DNA of 43,076 nucleotides from Chitinophagaceae bacterium (GTDB lineage Bacteria > Bacteroidota > Bacteroidia > Chitinophagales > Chitinophagaceae). Made by a program: the position numbers and the translations under genes. Of the stretch, positions 7,380-15,951 are shown one piece after another (the stretch's first letter is position 1; every line of letters starts with the position of its first letter). The notes under the pieces were generated by a model. That model was given only the letters and a program-made list of their open reading frames with translations, searched no databases and was not told the origin of the DNA. The stretch lies in the NCBI GenBank assembly GCA_022841365.1, contig JALHRP010000036.1, positions 1 to 43,076 on the forward strand, written 5' to 3'.

Positions 7380-8240
7380 ATGTCTTATTTAACAAAAGGA
7401 TATTACATTAAACTTGTTTTGCTGTCTGTTACAACAGTGCTTTTGCTGATACCGCTTGGTGGATATGCCGGTCATCATCTAAAGTTTTTAGCCGCTGCCT
7501 TAATCTATTTTGGTTTTATTCTTTTTTTTCTGAATAAAACATCTTCTGCAAAAGAAACTTTTTTTGTCTTTCTCATTTTCGCTCTTCCTCCTGCCATACT
7601 TTATTTTCCGCTCCACATAAGTGATTTTGCAGGTACACGGTTATCCATGATCAGTACAGCGGGTCATTTTATCGGAATACTATTTGGCACTGTAACGCAC
7701 CTGGCTTCAAAAAAACTTAAAGTAATATTGACGGTTATTCTGCTGGCTTGCTCACTTTGGATTGCATTTACAGGAAATACACTTTGGCTTCATAAAATAA
7801 ACTATGGAACATTTACAGGTAATGTCAGGTATTCGATGCCTGCTGCTTTAAATGGGCACACACAAACAGTGAAAGTTTTCAGCCCTGCACACTATCAGAA
7901 TAAAATACTCTTACTTGACTTTTGGCATACCCGCTGCGAAATTTGTTTTGAAAAATTTCCTGTTCTGGAAGAGCTCTATAGTAAATACAAGTATGACACT
8001 TCTATACTGATTATAGCTGTAAACAAACCGCTTATGAGTGACAGTATTGGGGAAGCGTTTGCTTTATTAAAAAAGAAAAATTACAGCTTCCCTATTCTTA
8101 TACCTGCCATTGATACATTACCTGAATTATTTGATGTAACAGGCTATCCCACAACTTTTCTGATTGATAAAACAGGAACTGTTATTTTTAAAGGCGACCT
8201 TGAAAAAGCGAAAAATAAATTACATACTTTGCTCCAGTGA
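7380..8240 (+). CDS. Polytopic membrane protein with C-terminal TlpA-like thioredoxin domain
   Basis: The protein has 286 residues. Residues 1-135 hold five predicted transmembrane helices (about 10-30, 35-51, 60-77, 92-108 and 113-131). Residues 150-286 form a thioredoxin fold of the TlpA/ResA type with the active site Cys186-Glu-Ile-Cys189 and the cis-Pro region GYPTTFLID. The domain should face the periplasm and act as a thiol-disulfide reductant. The membrane part might deliver electrons or simply anchor the domain; it has no conserved cysteine pair of the DsbD type, so anchoring is the safer reading. A second TlpA-like gene follows 31 bases downstream, which suggests a joint redox role. 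Confidence 0.82.
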   Translation: MSYLTKGYYIKLVLLSVTTVLLLIPLGGYAGHHLKFLAAALIYFGFILFFLNKTSSAKETFFVFLIFALPPAILYFPLHISDFAGTRLSMISTAGHFIGILFGTVTHLASKKLKVILTVILLACSLWIAFTGNTLWLHKINYGTFTGNVRYSMPAALNGHTQTVKVFSPAHYQNKILLLDFWHTRCEICFEKFPVLEELYSKYKYDTSILIIAVNKPLMSDSIGEAFALLKKKNYSFPILIPAIDTLPELFDVTGYPTTFLIDKTGTVIFKGDLEKAKNKLHTLLQ

Positions 8241-8271
8241 AGATTTATTACAAACTACCTATACATCATTT

Positions 8272-8985
8272 ATGAAACTACTCTGCACCTTACTATTAAA
8301 TTTCGCCTGCTTACTATCCTATGGACAGGAAGTTGATTCATCATGGATTGCATCAAACCGTTTCCCCCGCTATACAAAAGATACAGGCCGTGTATTACCA
8401 TCCTTAACATTTACAGATGAAAAAGGGAACAAAAGAACACTGGAAGAATTCAGAGGTAAAATTCTGTACATAGATGTATGGGCCACCAACTGTGCTCCCT
8501 GCATTATATTATTTTCTCACGCAGAGCAGTTAAAGAAAAGAATGCAGGTTGCGGGGATTGATTCTAACATACAATTCATAAACATTTGCATTGACGAGTC
8601 ACCAACAAAGTGGAAAAAGATTTTAAAAAAATATCAGCCCGCCGGGATTAATGTTTATTGCACAGACAGCAGTATCAATCAACTTTGGGATATAGATCCT
8701 GTTCCCAGATACCTGTTAGTAGATGCAACGGGAAAGATCATGTGCTATAATTTAGCACGCCCTGATGACGGAAGTATTGACTTTGCCTTATATGCAGCAA
8801 CAAAAGGTATTAAACCTGCTGAATCTGTATGGATCGAATACAGGCAATTCCAATATTACAGAATCCATAAAAGATATACTGATGATGAAGAAGGAAAAGA
8901 TTATACCCGTTGGTATCAGTCAATCAAAAATGAATTGATAGAGTATTTTAAATGGAAACAGGCAAGAATAATAAACAGTAAATAA
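8272..8985 (+). CDS. Secreted TlpA-like thioredoxin-fold protein
   Basis: I start this gene at ATG 8272, not at the longer in-frame ORF start of 8164, because 8272 begins a proper signal peptide (MKLLCTLLLNFACLLSYGQ) and avoids overlap with the upstream gene. The mature part is a TlpA/AhpC-TSA-type thioredoxin fold: LPSLTFTDEKG near residues 42-52, YIDVWATNCAPC with Cys74 and Cys77 as the redox pair, and a conserved VPRYLLVDATG cis-Pro loop. The C-terminal 50 residues after the fold are charged and unassigned. It probably acts in the periplasm with the membrane thioredoxin encoded just upstream. No terminator with a T-tract is visible in 8986-9111. Confidence 0.82.
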   Translation: MKLLCTLLLNFACLLSYGQEVDSSWIASNRFPRYTKDTGRVLPSLTFTDEKGNKRTLEEFRGKILYIDVWATNCAPCIILFSHAEQLKKRMQVAGIDSNIQFINICIDESPTKWKKILKKYQPAGINVYCTDSSINQLWDIDPVPRYLLVDATGKIMCYNLARPDDGSIDFALYAATKGIKPAESVWIEYRQFQYYRIHKRYTDDEEGKDYTRWYQSIKNELIEYFKWKQARIINSK

Positions 8986-9111
8986 CAAAACACATTTATC
9001 AGAAGAGAACTCTTCGCTTCGATTTTCAACTGATAATGCTTATCCCCTGTCATTTCAGACTTACATTCATCACATCAATACAAACAGCAAAGTGGTATTG
9101 CGTTTATTGCA

Positions 9112-10410
9112 TCACCCTCCCATTGATGCAATTGCTTTTTCAATCGCTTTCAGTGCATTGATTTTTCCATGACCCACCCGGTGAAAATAGGGAATACCTG
9201 AATCGCCTGCTACCAGATCGGCGGTAGACAGCAATATGTCACGCACCTGCACATTACTCAACTGCGGATTCACCGCCAGCAAGATGGCCGCCACCGCAGA
9301 TACGATGGCTGTTGCAGCACTTGTGCCAAAAAAATCAGTGATGTACTTTCCTTTATTTACTGTTGTGGTAATAAACAAACCGGGTGCAACCAGATCGAGC
9401 TCACGACCATAACAGGATCCGAATTTATAATTGGCCGGACTGTTTGCTAAATTGATCCATTCTGCCCGGTTATTACATGCACCTACTGTTATCACTTCAT
9501 CCATGCTTCCCGGAAAACGAACTGACTGTTCTGTATCTGCATCATAATTACCTGCTGCAACACAAAACACCACATTGCGGTTAAACCCATATTCAATTGC
9601 ACTTGCAATAAGCGGACTGTATTCAACTTTCCAGCTTAAGTTAATTACTCTTGCTCCGTCATCCACTGCTTTACGTATACCATATTCAAGATTCAACGGA
9701 TCGGCAAATGGCTGCGGATAAGAATAATACAGTTTACCCGCCATCAGCTTGCAATACGGATTAATACCGGCCGCTCCAATATTGTTGTTTTGAATGGCTG
9801 CAATTATTCCTGCAACAGCAGTGCCATGCACATCTTCCGATTTTGGTTTTGGATTGAGGCCGTTACCAAACACACTGAAATTGTTATGCCACAGATTTCC
9901 GTCTTTTAAATCGGGATGTTGTATGTCAACACCTTCATCCAGCACCGCCACACAAATATTATTCTGCAAACTGATGCCGGATGATGCAATTAAAGAAAGA
10001 CCTTCCAATATGCCGATATCCTCGCCTGCAACACCACCGTTTTGTCCGGCGTTTTCAAATATCCATTGCGATGTAAACAACGGATCATTTAATGCAAGCG
10101 CTGCATTGCTGATGCGGTGTTGCATATACGGCTCAGCAAATTCAGCAATCCCTGTTTTATGATATGCAGTTGCCAATGCTGCCAGTTTACGCAGCGACAT
10201 CTTTTTAAAGTAACAGAGATAGATCTGTTCCTCTTTTCGCCATGCTTTTTTTTTCAGCATCCCATTTGCTTTATTAAACTGAATAGCCCGTTCACTTAAC
10301 CCGCCACGAAACTTAATAATTAAAACAGAACTGTCTTTTACTCGTGTACCTGAAACCTGAGCACTGTTTACTTTTTTCTTTGCACCGTGGTGATAGATGT
10401 AATAATTCAT
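9112..10410 (-). CDS. S8-family serine protease (subtilisin-like)
   Basis: I use ATG 10410 (MNYYIYHHG), giving 432 residues; a TTG at 10434 would overlap the upstream gene. The triad is complete: Asp158 in AVLDEGVDI, His195 in EDVHGTAVAG and Ser364 in FGTSAATA, with the oxyanion Asn288 in CVAAGNYD. About 100 residues before the catalytic domain look like a propeptide, followed by the usual NDPLFTSQW entry motif. No signal peptide, transmembrane helix or secretion tail is obvious, which is unusual for a subtilase. It lies 17 bases downstream of the LpxR-family gene and is probably co-transcribed with it. Protease identity is secure; location and substrate are not. Confidence 0.92.
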   Translation of the reverse strand: MNYYIYHHGAKKKVNSAQVSGTRVKDSSVLIIKFRGGLSERAIQFNKANGMLKKKAWRKEEQIYLCYFKKMSLRKLAALATAYHKTGIAEFAEPYMQHRISNAALALNDPLFTSQWIFENAGQNGGVAGEDIGILEGLSLIASSGISLQNNICVAVLDEGVDIQHPDLKDGNLWHNNFSVFGNGLNPKPKSEDVHGTAVAGIIAAIQNNNIGAAGINPYCKLMAGKLYYSYPQPFADPLNLEYGIRKAVDDGARVINLSWKVEYSPLIASAIEYGFNRNVVFCVAAGNYDADTEQSVRFPGSMDEVITVGACNNRAEWINLANSPANYKFGSCYGRELDLVAPGLFITTTVNKGKYITDFFGTSAATAIVSAVAAILLAVNPQLSNVQVRDILLSTADLVAGDSGIPYFHRVGHGKINALKAIEKAIASMGG

Positions 10411-10427
10411 TGTACTGAATGATGCTG

Positions 10428-11495
10428 TTACCAATTATAATACACTGCAAGGCTGCCCCATGAATGATTGCGGGCCAGTGGCAACGCAGTTTCGGATGTA
10501 CGCAAAATATAAGGCTGATAAATTATGGTGAGTCGTTTTATACTGAGCAACACGCCGCTCTCTGCTTCCAGCAAAAAACGATTTACCTGTTTACTTTGTA
10601 ATTCGTACTCATTTTTTTTAAACTGCCCGGTGAGTAAGGCATTGTACACAACGGCCCTGCCTCTGAACTGTACAAAAAACATAAACTGAGTTTTGATATC
10701 TTTTTTTGCCGGCGCCTGCGATACGGCAGACATACCCGAGTTGCTGAATTTCCAGAAGGGAGTTGTAAAGCGACCAATGCGAAATGAAAATCCGCTGGCC
10801 ATATTGGTAAAGTAACCCAGATTTGTTTCGAGCAGCCAGGTTGCCTGTATACGCTTGATGGTTTCATTTTTTGAATCACGCTGTTCAAAAATAGGTTTCA
10901 TGTATTGCAGTTGATACAGCAAAGTAGGTTCGCCTCCATCAGAAATTTGTGTAGGCCATCCCAGAGGTACTGCACGTTTACCTTCAAAAAAAGTTTTGTG
11001 AATGTAGGTTTGTACCGCTTCTCCTACTCTTGTGCCGATAATACCAACGACCAATCTGCTGGTAATGCTGCTGTTCTCACTTAAATCGCCTTCTTCATTA
11101 ATGGTTGTTCGTGAAGAAGCAAGGCCAAGTATATTTCCATACGGTCTGTCGTCTGTAACAGGAACGGTTGATTCAATATTAAGCGGTGTAAAAGCGCCAT
11201 CAACCAGCTGCATGCCTGTTAAAAACTTTTCTCCATCGTTGTGCCATTTTTTAATGCCGAACAAACGATCTGCCCCTTTCCGCAGCCATGGAACTACCAG
11301 AAAATTTTTATCGTACAACGGACCGTTTACACTGATGCTTACACCCATGGTGTAGTTGCGATCCTGATTTTGCGGAGTAAAAAAATCCTGATCAAAGATG
11401 AGGCCGAAGCCAGTTGTGGTATCAATACGCTGTGCTGTTTGTGCGTACCCGTTTAAAACAAACAGAAGACAGCTGATGATAAGAAGTGATTTCAT
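10428..11495 (-). CDS. LpxR-family outer-membrane protein (lipid A 3'-O-deacylase-like, DUF2219)
   Basis: The 355-residue protein has an N-terminal signal peptide (MKSLLIISCLLFVLNGYAQ). It then has the LpxR-type start of the barrel: FDQDFFTPQNQDRNYTMGVSIS near residues 33-54, and DDRPYGNILG near 114-123. LpxR enzymes remove the 3'-acyloxyacyl chain of lipid A in the outer membrane, using calcium and a His/Asp-rich site. The N-terminal Asp-rich strand is present here; I did not verify the catalytic His. The remaining sequence alternates hydrophobic and polar residues as expected for a beta-barrel and ends in SLAVYYNW. The subtilase gene follows. The intergenic stretch 11496-11659 separates it from a divergent gene and should hold both promoters. 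Confidence 0.8.
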   Translation of the reverse strand: MKSLLIISCLLFVLNGYAQTAQRIDTTTGFGLIFDQDFFTPQNQDRNYTMGVSISVNGPLYDKNFLVVPWLRKGADRLFGIKKWHNDGEKFLTGMQLVDGAFTPLNIESTVPVTDDRPYGNILGLASSRTTINEEGDLSENSSITSRLVVGIIGTRVGEAVQTYIHKTFFEGKRAVPLGWPTQISDGGEPTLLYQLQYMKPIFEQRDSKNETIKRIQATWLLETNLGYFTNMASGFSFRIGRFTTPFWKFSNSGMSAVSQAPAKKDIKTQFMFFVQFRGRAVVYNALLTGQFKKNEYELQSKQVNRFLLEAESGVLLSIKRLTIIYQPYILRTSETALPLARNHSWGSLAVYYNW

Positions 11496-11659
11496 AAAAA
11501 AGGTTTAGGTGTTACTAATGTAATCAAAACCCTTTGCAAATGAAAGCGTGAAAATACGGGTGGGGACAACTGTTGCTGATAACAATCATTGCAATAGATT
11601 ATTTGTATCAGTTCAATCGCAATGCACCTGAACGATCTTAGCATTGTAAACCTGTACAT

Positions 11660-12067
11660 ATGTATAAAATAACCGGATCAGGATTTATAGCAGGCATGGT
11701 GCTGTTACTCTTTGCTTATATTGCTTTACAGGTAATGCCTGTATTAATTCCAAAGGTGGCCGAAGAATATTACAGTCCTGCGTTTGTAAATGATGCATCA
11801 CGAAATGCATTATACTTTGTACATCCGTTTTTACTTGCATTTGGACTAAGCTGGTTCTGGAACAGATTTAAATCGCAATTAAAAGGGAACGCATGGATGC
11901 AGGCTGCAGAAATGGCGTTGATTTATTTATTGGTAGCAATTGTTCCTTCTCTGTTAATTACATACAGTGCCATTAATGTTTCGCTTTTCACAATTCTCTC
12001 CTGGTTACTGTATGGATTTTTTCAGGCGCTGATAGCAGGGCTGATTTTTTCACGTATGCATGTTTAA
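11660..12067 (+). CDS. Small integral membrane protein, unknown function
   Basis: The protein has 135 residues with four predicted membrane helices (about 8-30, 50-66, 83-103 and 106-130). The layout of two helix pairs joined by a basic cytosolic loop (RFKSQLKGN) resembles small Bacteroidota membrane proteins without assigned function. No catalytic motif is visible. It is a single gene, divergent from the LpxR gene and convergent with the dcw cluster. A hairpin terminator lies in the gap to ftsZ. Confidence 0.65.
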   Translation: MYKITGSGFIAGMVLLLFAYIALQVMPVLIPKVAEEYYSPAFVNDASRNALYFVHPFLLAFGLSWFWNRFKSQLKGNAWMQAAEMALIYLLVAIVPSLLITYSAINVSLFTILSWLLYGFFQALIAGLIFSRMHV

Positions 12068-12090
12068 GAGCTGGTCTTTCTTTTCAAAAA

Positions 12091-12116
12091 AAATCCCCCG
12101 CACATGCAGGGGATTT
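12091..12116 (-). terminator. Rho-independent terminator of the dcw cluster
   Basis: AAATCCCC and GGGGATTT form an 8-bp stem around a 10-nt loop. On the minus strand the stem is followed by a T run (seen as an A run at 12086-12093 on the plus strand). It lies 90 bases after the ftsZ stop. It may also slow transcription arriving from the plus-strand gene ending at 12067, though that side lacks a long T-tract. Confidence 0.8.
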
Positions 12117-12205
12117 ACACAACTAATAAACTAAACGGAGTCTGACATTCTCCTTTCAACTAATAAACAAAGGTTACGCTTCATGCAAAAACAGGAAGCG
12201 TTGTA

Positions 12206-14005
12206 TTAATCAGGTTTCTTACCATCTAAAAACGTATTGATGGTATTGATTTGTGCCTGGTTATTTTCATCGCTCTGCACGGTGTAGTTACTGTAAAAAT
12301 TTTCTGCAGGCGAAATACTGTTATACAATTCTAAATTACGGCGGAGATAAGCCGGCACAGTGTCAAACTCATTATTCGGTTCTGCAGCATGGATGTTAAA
12401 CGAGAGGTTTCTCAACTTCTGTAAACGATCGGCTGCTTTCTTCCGTTGCTCTTCTGCCTCATCCGTTACCGGAGGCTCTTCCGAAGAAGCAAGATGAACA
12501 TTTTGATCGGCCCTTAACTCAGGCTCCGCCGTTGGTTGTTCTTTTTTCTCCACCAGCTGCATGTCGAACGATTCTTCCTCGTCCTTCACAATGTGCAGCT
12601 GAACGGGAGATTCAACCGGTTTTTCTTCGGCCTTTATTTCCGGAATGGATTCTTCTTTTGTTTCTGCATAAATAATTTCAGGCTTCTTTAAAAAACCGCC
12701 TGCAATAACAGGTTTCTCTGTTGATGTTTGTTCAATTACTTCTGCCGGTTTTTGCAAAACAGGTTCCTGCTTTGTTTCTGCTACGGATGTGGTTGCAGCA
12801 ACAGGCTCCAGTACAAATTCAATTTTTGCAGTTTCAACAACTGCTGTTTGCATTTGTATGACAGGTGCTGTTTCTTTTACTTCTTCAACAATGGTTGGAG
12901 CAATAGGATCTTTTACTTCATCAAATAACACCGGCTGTTTGTATTCTTTTTTCTCAGGCTCACCCAAAGTGAGTACAATCTTTTCAGCCTTTGGCTTTAC
13001 CACTTCTTCTGTTACAACCGGCTTTTTATCAAACGGGTTTTTTTGTTCGAAACCGGTAGCAATTAAGGTAATACCAATTTCATTACCCAGTGAATGATCA
13101 TAGCCTAAACCAAGAATCACATCTGTATTTTCGCCGGCTTGTGACAACAGATAGTTCTGAATAATTTCCACTTCATCCATCGTAAATTCATGATCACCTT
13201 CTGCACTGTTGATGTTGATAAGAATCCATTTAGCACCACGGATATCATTATCATTCAATAACGGTGAATTCATGGCTTCTTCAATTGCACGCTGTGCACG
13301 GTTTTCGCCGCTTGCTGTTGCATTACCAAGAATAGCCACACCACCGTTTTTCATTACGGTACATACATCGGCAAAATCCACATTGATCTGTCCGGTGCTG
13401 TTAATGACGTCGGTAATACACTTTGCTGCAGTTGCCAATACATTATCTGCTTTGGCAAATGCTTCTTTCATTTTTAAATTTCCAAACTGATGACGCAGTT
13501 TGTCGTTGCTGATCACCAGCAATGTATCAACATAATCTTTTAATTTATTGATGCCATCTTCTGCCTGCTGAATCCGCTTCTTGCCTTCGTATCCAAACGG
13601 AGTGGTAACAATACCAACAGTAAGGATGCCGAGGTCTTTACAGATTTTTGCAATGATGGGTGCACCACCTGTTCCGGTGCCGCCACCCATACCTGCAGTA
13701 ATAAACGCCATCTTGGTGTTTACTTCCAGCATACTTTTTAATTCTTCTAAACTTTCTTCTGTTGCCTGCCTTCCAATTTCAGGATTAGCACCGGCACCAA
13801 GACCTTGTGTTAAATGCGGACCCAACTGCACTTTGTTGGGAACCATACTTTGTGCAATGGCCTGTGCGTCGGTATTGCAAATAATAAAATTGACTCCTTC
13901 AATTATCTGAGCATGCATGTGATTTACTGCATTGCTTCCTCCGCCTCCAACACCAATTACTTTAATGATGGATGACTTTTCTTTTGGCAGATCAAAATGT
14001 ATCAT
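12206..14005 (-). CDS. ftsZ: Cell division protein FtsZ
   Basis: FtsZ is the tubulin-like GTPase that forms the cytokinetic ring. The nucleotide-binding GVGGGGSNAVNHM lies at residues 18-30 and the tubulin signature GGGTGTGGAP near 107-116; the core runs to about residue 320. A long, acidic, Pro/Val-rich linker (about 330-545) follows, typical of Bacteroidota, making the protein 599 residues rather than the usual 380-400. The conserved C-terminal peptide for FtsA/membrane partners is VPAYLRR at 550-556, and 43 further residues follow it, so it is not at the end of the chain. It is the last gene of the dcw cluster, 109 bases after ftsA, with a 12-bp inverted repeat between them. Confidence 0.98.
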   Translation of the reverse strand: MIHFDLPKEKSSIIKVIGVGGGGSNAVNHMHAQIIEGVNFIICNTDAQAIAQSMVPNKVQLGPHLTQGLGAGANPEIGRQATEESLEELKSMLEVNTKMAFITAGMGGGTGTGGAPIIAKICKDLGILTVGIVTTPFGYEGKKRIQQAEDGINKLKDYVDTLLVISNDKLRHQFGNLKMKEAFAKADNVLATAAKCITDVINSTGQINVDFADVCTVMKNGGVAILGNATASGENRAQRAIEEAMNSPLLNDNDIRGAKWILININSAEGDHEFTMDEVEIIQNYLLSQAGENTDVILGLGYDHSLGNEIGITLIATGFEQKNPFDKKPVVTEEVVKPKAEKIVLTLGEPEKKEYKQPVLFDEVKDPIAPTIVEEVKETAPVIQMQTAVVETAKIEFVLEPVAATTSVAETKQEPVLQKPAEVIEQTSTEKPVIAGGFLKKPEIIYAETKEESIPEIKAEEKPVESPVQLHIVKDEEESFDMQLVEKKEQPTAEPELRADQNVHLASSEEPPVTDEAEEQRKKAADRLQKLRNLSFNIHAAEPNNEFDTVPAYLRRNLELYNSISPAENFYSNYTVQSDENNQAQINTINTFLDGKKPD

Positions 14006-14048
14006 AACTTTCCGGGTTTGTGGGGTTGTAAGTTTTTTGTTGAAGCCG

Positions 14049-14105
14049 TTAGCCGATAGTAGTTAGTTGATAGTCCTTTACTACATACGAAAGACTATCG
14101 GCTAA
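14049..14105. repeat. 12-bp inverted repeat in the ftsA-ftsZ gap
   Basis: TTAGCCGATAGT (14049-14060) and ACTATCGGCTAA (14094-14105) are perfect reverse complements around a 33-nt loop. The structure fills most of the 109-bp gap between ftsA and ftsZ and would fold in the transcript just before the ftsZ leader. No T-tract follows on the minus strand. The loop contains a third, related GATAGT, so alternative pairings are possible. Confidence 0.7.
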
Positions 14106-14114
14106 AGACTGTAT

Positions 14115-15515
14115 TTAAAGCTTGCGATCTTCCTCTTCGTTAAACAAATCAATCAGTCCGTCTTTAATACTGTCCATAAATCCTTTCAGGCTCTTGCGTT
14201 TTTTTACACGTACCTGATGTGTATCTGTTTGTTCATCGTACACGTTCACTACTTCAGCAACAGGTTCTTCTTTTATTTCAATGCCTTTCAGTTTGTTTTG
14301 CGTATTCTCAAATACATTGTAACCTTTCAGGATTAAACCAATACAGGTTGAGTACATTGGTTTAGCGAGTTCATCAATATGACCTGATGCTAAATGTTCA
14401 TTAGGGAAACCAATCCGTGCATTTAAACCTGTAACATACTCTGTTAACTGAATGAGATGTTTCAATTGTGAGCCACCACCTGTTAACACAATGCCACCAT
14501 TGAGCATGCGGTTATCTAAACCCACCTGCTTGAGATGATAGGTTACAAAATCCATGATCTCACTCATACGTGCCTGAATGATGTGTGCAAGATTCTTTAC
14601 ACTGATTTCTTTTGGTGCCATTCCACGAATACCCGGTATAGTGATGAATGCATTTGATTTTGCTTCATCAGCCAATGCACTGCCAAACTGCACTTTCATT
14701 TGCTCTGCCTGTGTACGCAGTACACCCAATCCCATTTTAATATCGTTGGTGATATTCTCTCCGCCAAATGGAATCACTGCAGTGTGTTTTAAAATACCTT
14801 CATAAAAAACAGCCAGATCAGTTGTACCACCACCAATATCTACAATGGCAACACCTGCTTCCAGATCATGTTCACACATAACAGCTGCAGCAGATGCCAA
14901 TGGCTGTAACACCAGGTCTTTTACTTTTAAATTACTTTTCTCAACACTGCGGTTAATATTGCGGATGGCATTTTTATCGCCGGTGATGATGTGGAAGTTT
15001 GCACCCACTTTTACACCACTGTAACCAATCGGGTTGGGAATGTTCTGAAAATTATCTACCGTAAATTCCTGAGGTATCACATCAATGATCTGATCGCCTG
15101 CAGGGATATAGGTTTTAAACTGATCGCCAATGAGCTGATCAATTTCACGTTGTGCAATTTCTTCTTCGTTGTTCTGGCGAACAATATCGCCACGTGTTTG
15201 CAACGATTTAATGTGATGCCCTGCAATACCCACATACACCTCATTGATTTCAAGGTTGGGATTACTGGCATAACAATTTTGCAAAGCCTGTTCAATGGCT
15301 TTAATGGTTTGATCAATGTTTAACACCATGCCGTGTTGCACACCGCTGGAGTTTGCACGGCCAAAGCCAAGAATTTCGAGTTTGCCGAATTCGTTTTTAC
15401 GTCCGGCAATGGCGGCAATTTTTGTGGTACCAATATCAAGGCCCACAATAATGGGATTGTTGTTTACAGCTTGTCCGTTACTTGCTGTTCCGTTGGTTAG
15501 AGAATCCGTTGTCAT
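14115..15515 (-). CDS. ftsA: Cell division protein FtsA
   Basis: FtsA is an actin-like ATPase that anchors FtsZ to the membrane. The 466-residue protein has the phosphate-1 loop IVGLDIGTTKIAAIAG near residues 22-37, the inserted SHS2-type subdomain (1C) after it, a phosphate-2 loop VAIVDIGGGTTDLAVF near 218-233, and an adenosine motif GGIVLTGGGSQL. The C-terminus carries basic and amphipathic segments (RVKKRKSLKGFMDSIKDGLIDLF), which fits the membrane-targeting helix. The start is the ATG at 15515. About 20 polar residues precede the fold and may be dispensable. It is followed by ftsZ; upstream lies a 434-bp repeat-rich gap to ftsQ. Confidence 0.97.
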   Translation of the reverse strand: MTTDSLTNGTASNGQAVNNNPIIVGLDIGTTKIAAIAGRKNEFGKLEILGFGRANSSGVQHGMVLNIDQTIKAIEQALQNCYASNPNLEINEVYVGIAGHHIKSLQTRGDIVRQNNEEEIAQREIDQLIGDQFKTYIPAGDQIIDVIPQEFTVDNFQNIPNPIGYSGVKVGANFHIITGDKNAIRNINRSVEKSNLKVKDLVLQPLASAAAVMCEHDLEAGVAIVDIGGGTTDLAVFYEGILKHTAVIPFGGENITNDIKMGLGVLRTQAEQMKVQFGSALADEAKSNAFITIPGIRGMAPKEISVKNLAHIIQARMSEIMDFVTYHLKQVGLDNRMLNGGIVLTGGGSQLKHLIQLTEYVTGLNARIGFPNEHLASGHIDELAKPMYSTCIGLILKGYNVFENTQNKLKGIEIKEEPVAEVVNVYDEQTDTHQVRVKKRKSLKGFMDSIKDGLIDLFNEEEDRKL

Positions 15516-15949
15516 AGTTTATGTTGTTTTTAGTTGTGTGATTTTTTTTATTTAAGGTTATCAACTGTTGTGCATGTTTCATCTTTGTTGTGTCTGCCCG
15601 TCCGTAGCTTTTGCGAAGGCGGGTCACTCACTTCATCGTTCTGTTATCTCCTTTTCAAACCCACCTCTCAATCTCCTCCCAAGAGGAGAGGCCAAACTTT
15701 TGTACATTCATCATCTTCTTCTTTTAAGCATTTCATCTTTTTTGTTTTCAATCTGCTTAACAAACTCTTCAACAAGTTAGCCCTGTGCCTTGCTAAGTCT
15801 CCCCTCCGGGGACCTGCCCAACTTCTTCATTCAGGCGGGGATTTCATCTTTTGTTTTTTATTCAGCTTTTTATCCAATCATCAAACTCTTCGATAAGTTG
15901 GCCCGTGCCTTGCAAAGCCCCTCTTCCGGAGGGGTTTGGGGAGGCCGCT
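15516..15949. other. 434-bp repeat-rich gap between ftsQ and ftsA
   Basis: No real gene lies here on either strand. The gap contains a degenerate direct duplication with a period of about 111 bp (15730 and 15841), and three GC-rich palindromes. These are CTCCTC/GAGGAG near 15671-15687, the CCCCTCCGGGG block near 15801-15811, and CCCCTCTTCCGGAGGGG near 15919-15935. A fourth imperfect palindrome of the CCCGTCC/GGCGGG kind lies near 15599-15626. The third element ends next to the ftsQ stop codon. Confidence 0.75.
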
Positions 15950-15951
15950 TC
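15730..15951. repeat. Degenerate tandem duplication, about 111-bp unit
   Basis: Unit 1 starts at 15730 and unit 2 at 15841, both with ATTTCATCTTTT. Both continue with AAACTCTTC, then AAGTT.GCCC.TGCCTTGC.AAG, and then a CCCCTC...CCGG palindrome. The units have diverged by substitutions and small indels. They lie in the ftsQ-ftsA gap and look like repeat insertions followed by duplication. Confidence 0.65.

Noticed and set aside
8164-8271. Longer start of the second TlpA-like gene
   Set aside because: It overlaps the upstream gene in another frame and would bury a clear signal peptide that begins at ATG 8272.
8986-9111. TTATCAG/CTGATAA pair as a terminator between convergent genes
   Set aside because: The arms are only 7 bp, the loop is long and no T-tract follows on either strand.
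9794-10162. Plus-strand ORF of 122 codons opposite the subtilase
   Set aside because: It is fully inside the subtilase coding region, is rich in Cys, Pro and Ser in the way antisense frames are, and has no recognisable domain.
15534-15896. Plus-strand ORFs in the ftsQ-ftsA gap
   Set aside because: They run through palindromes and a tandem duplication, their composition is Phe/Ser/Leu-rich low complexity, and no start context or homology is apparent.
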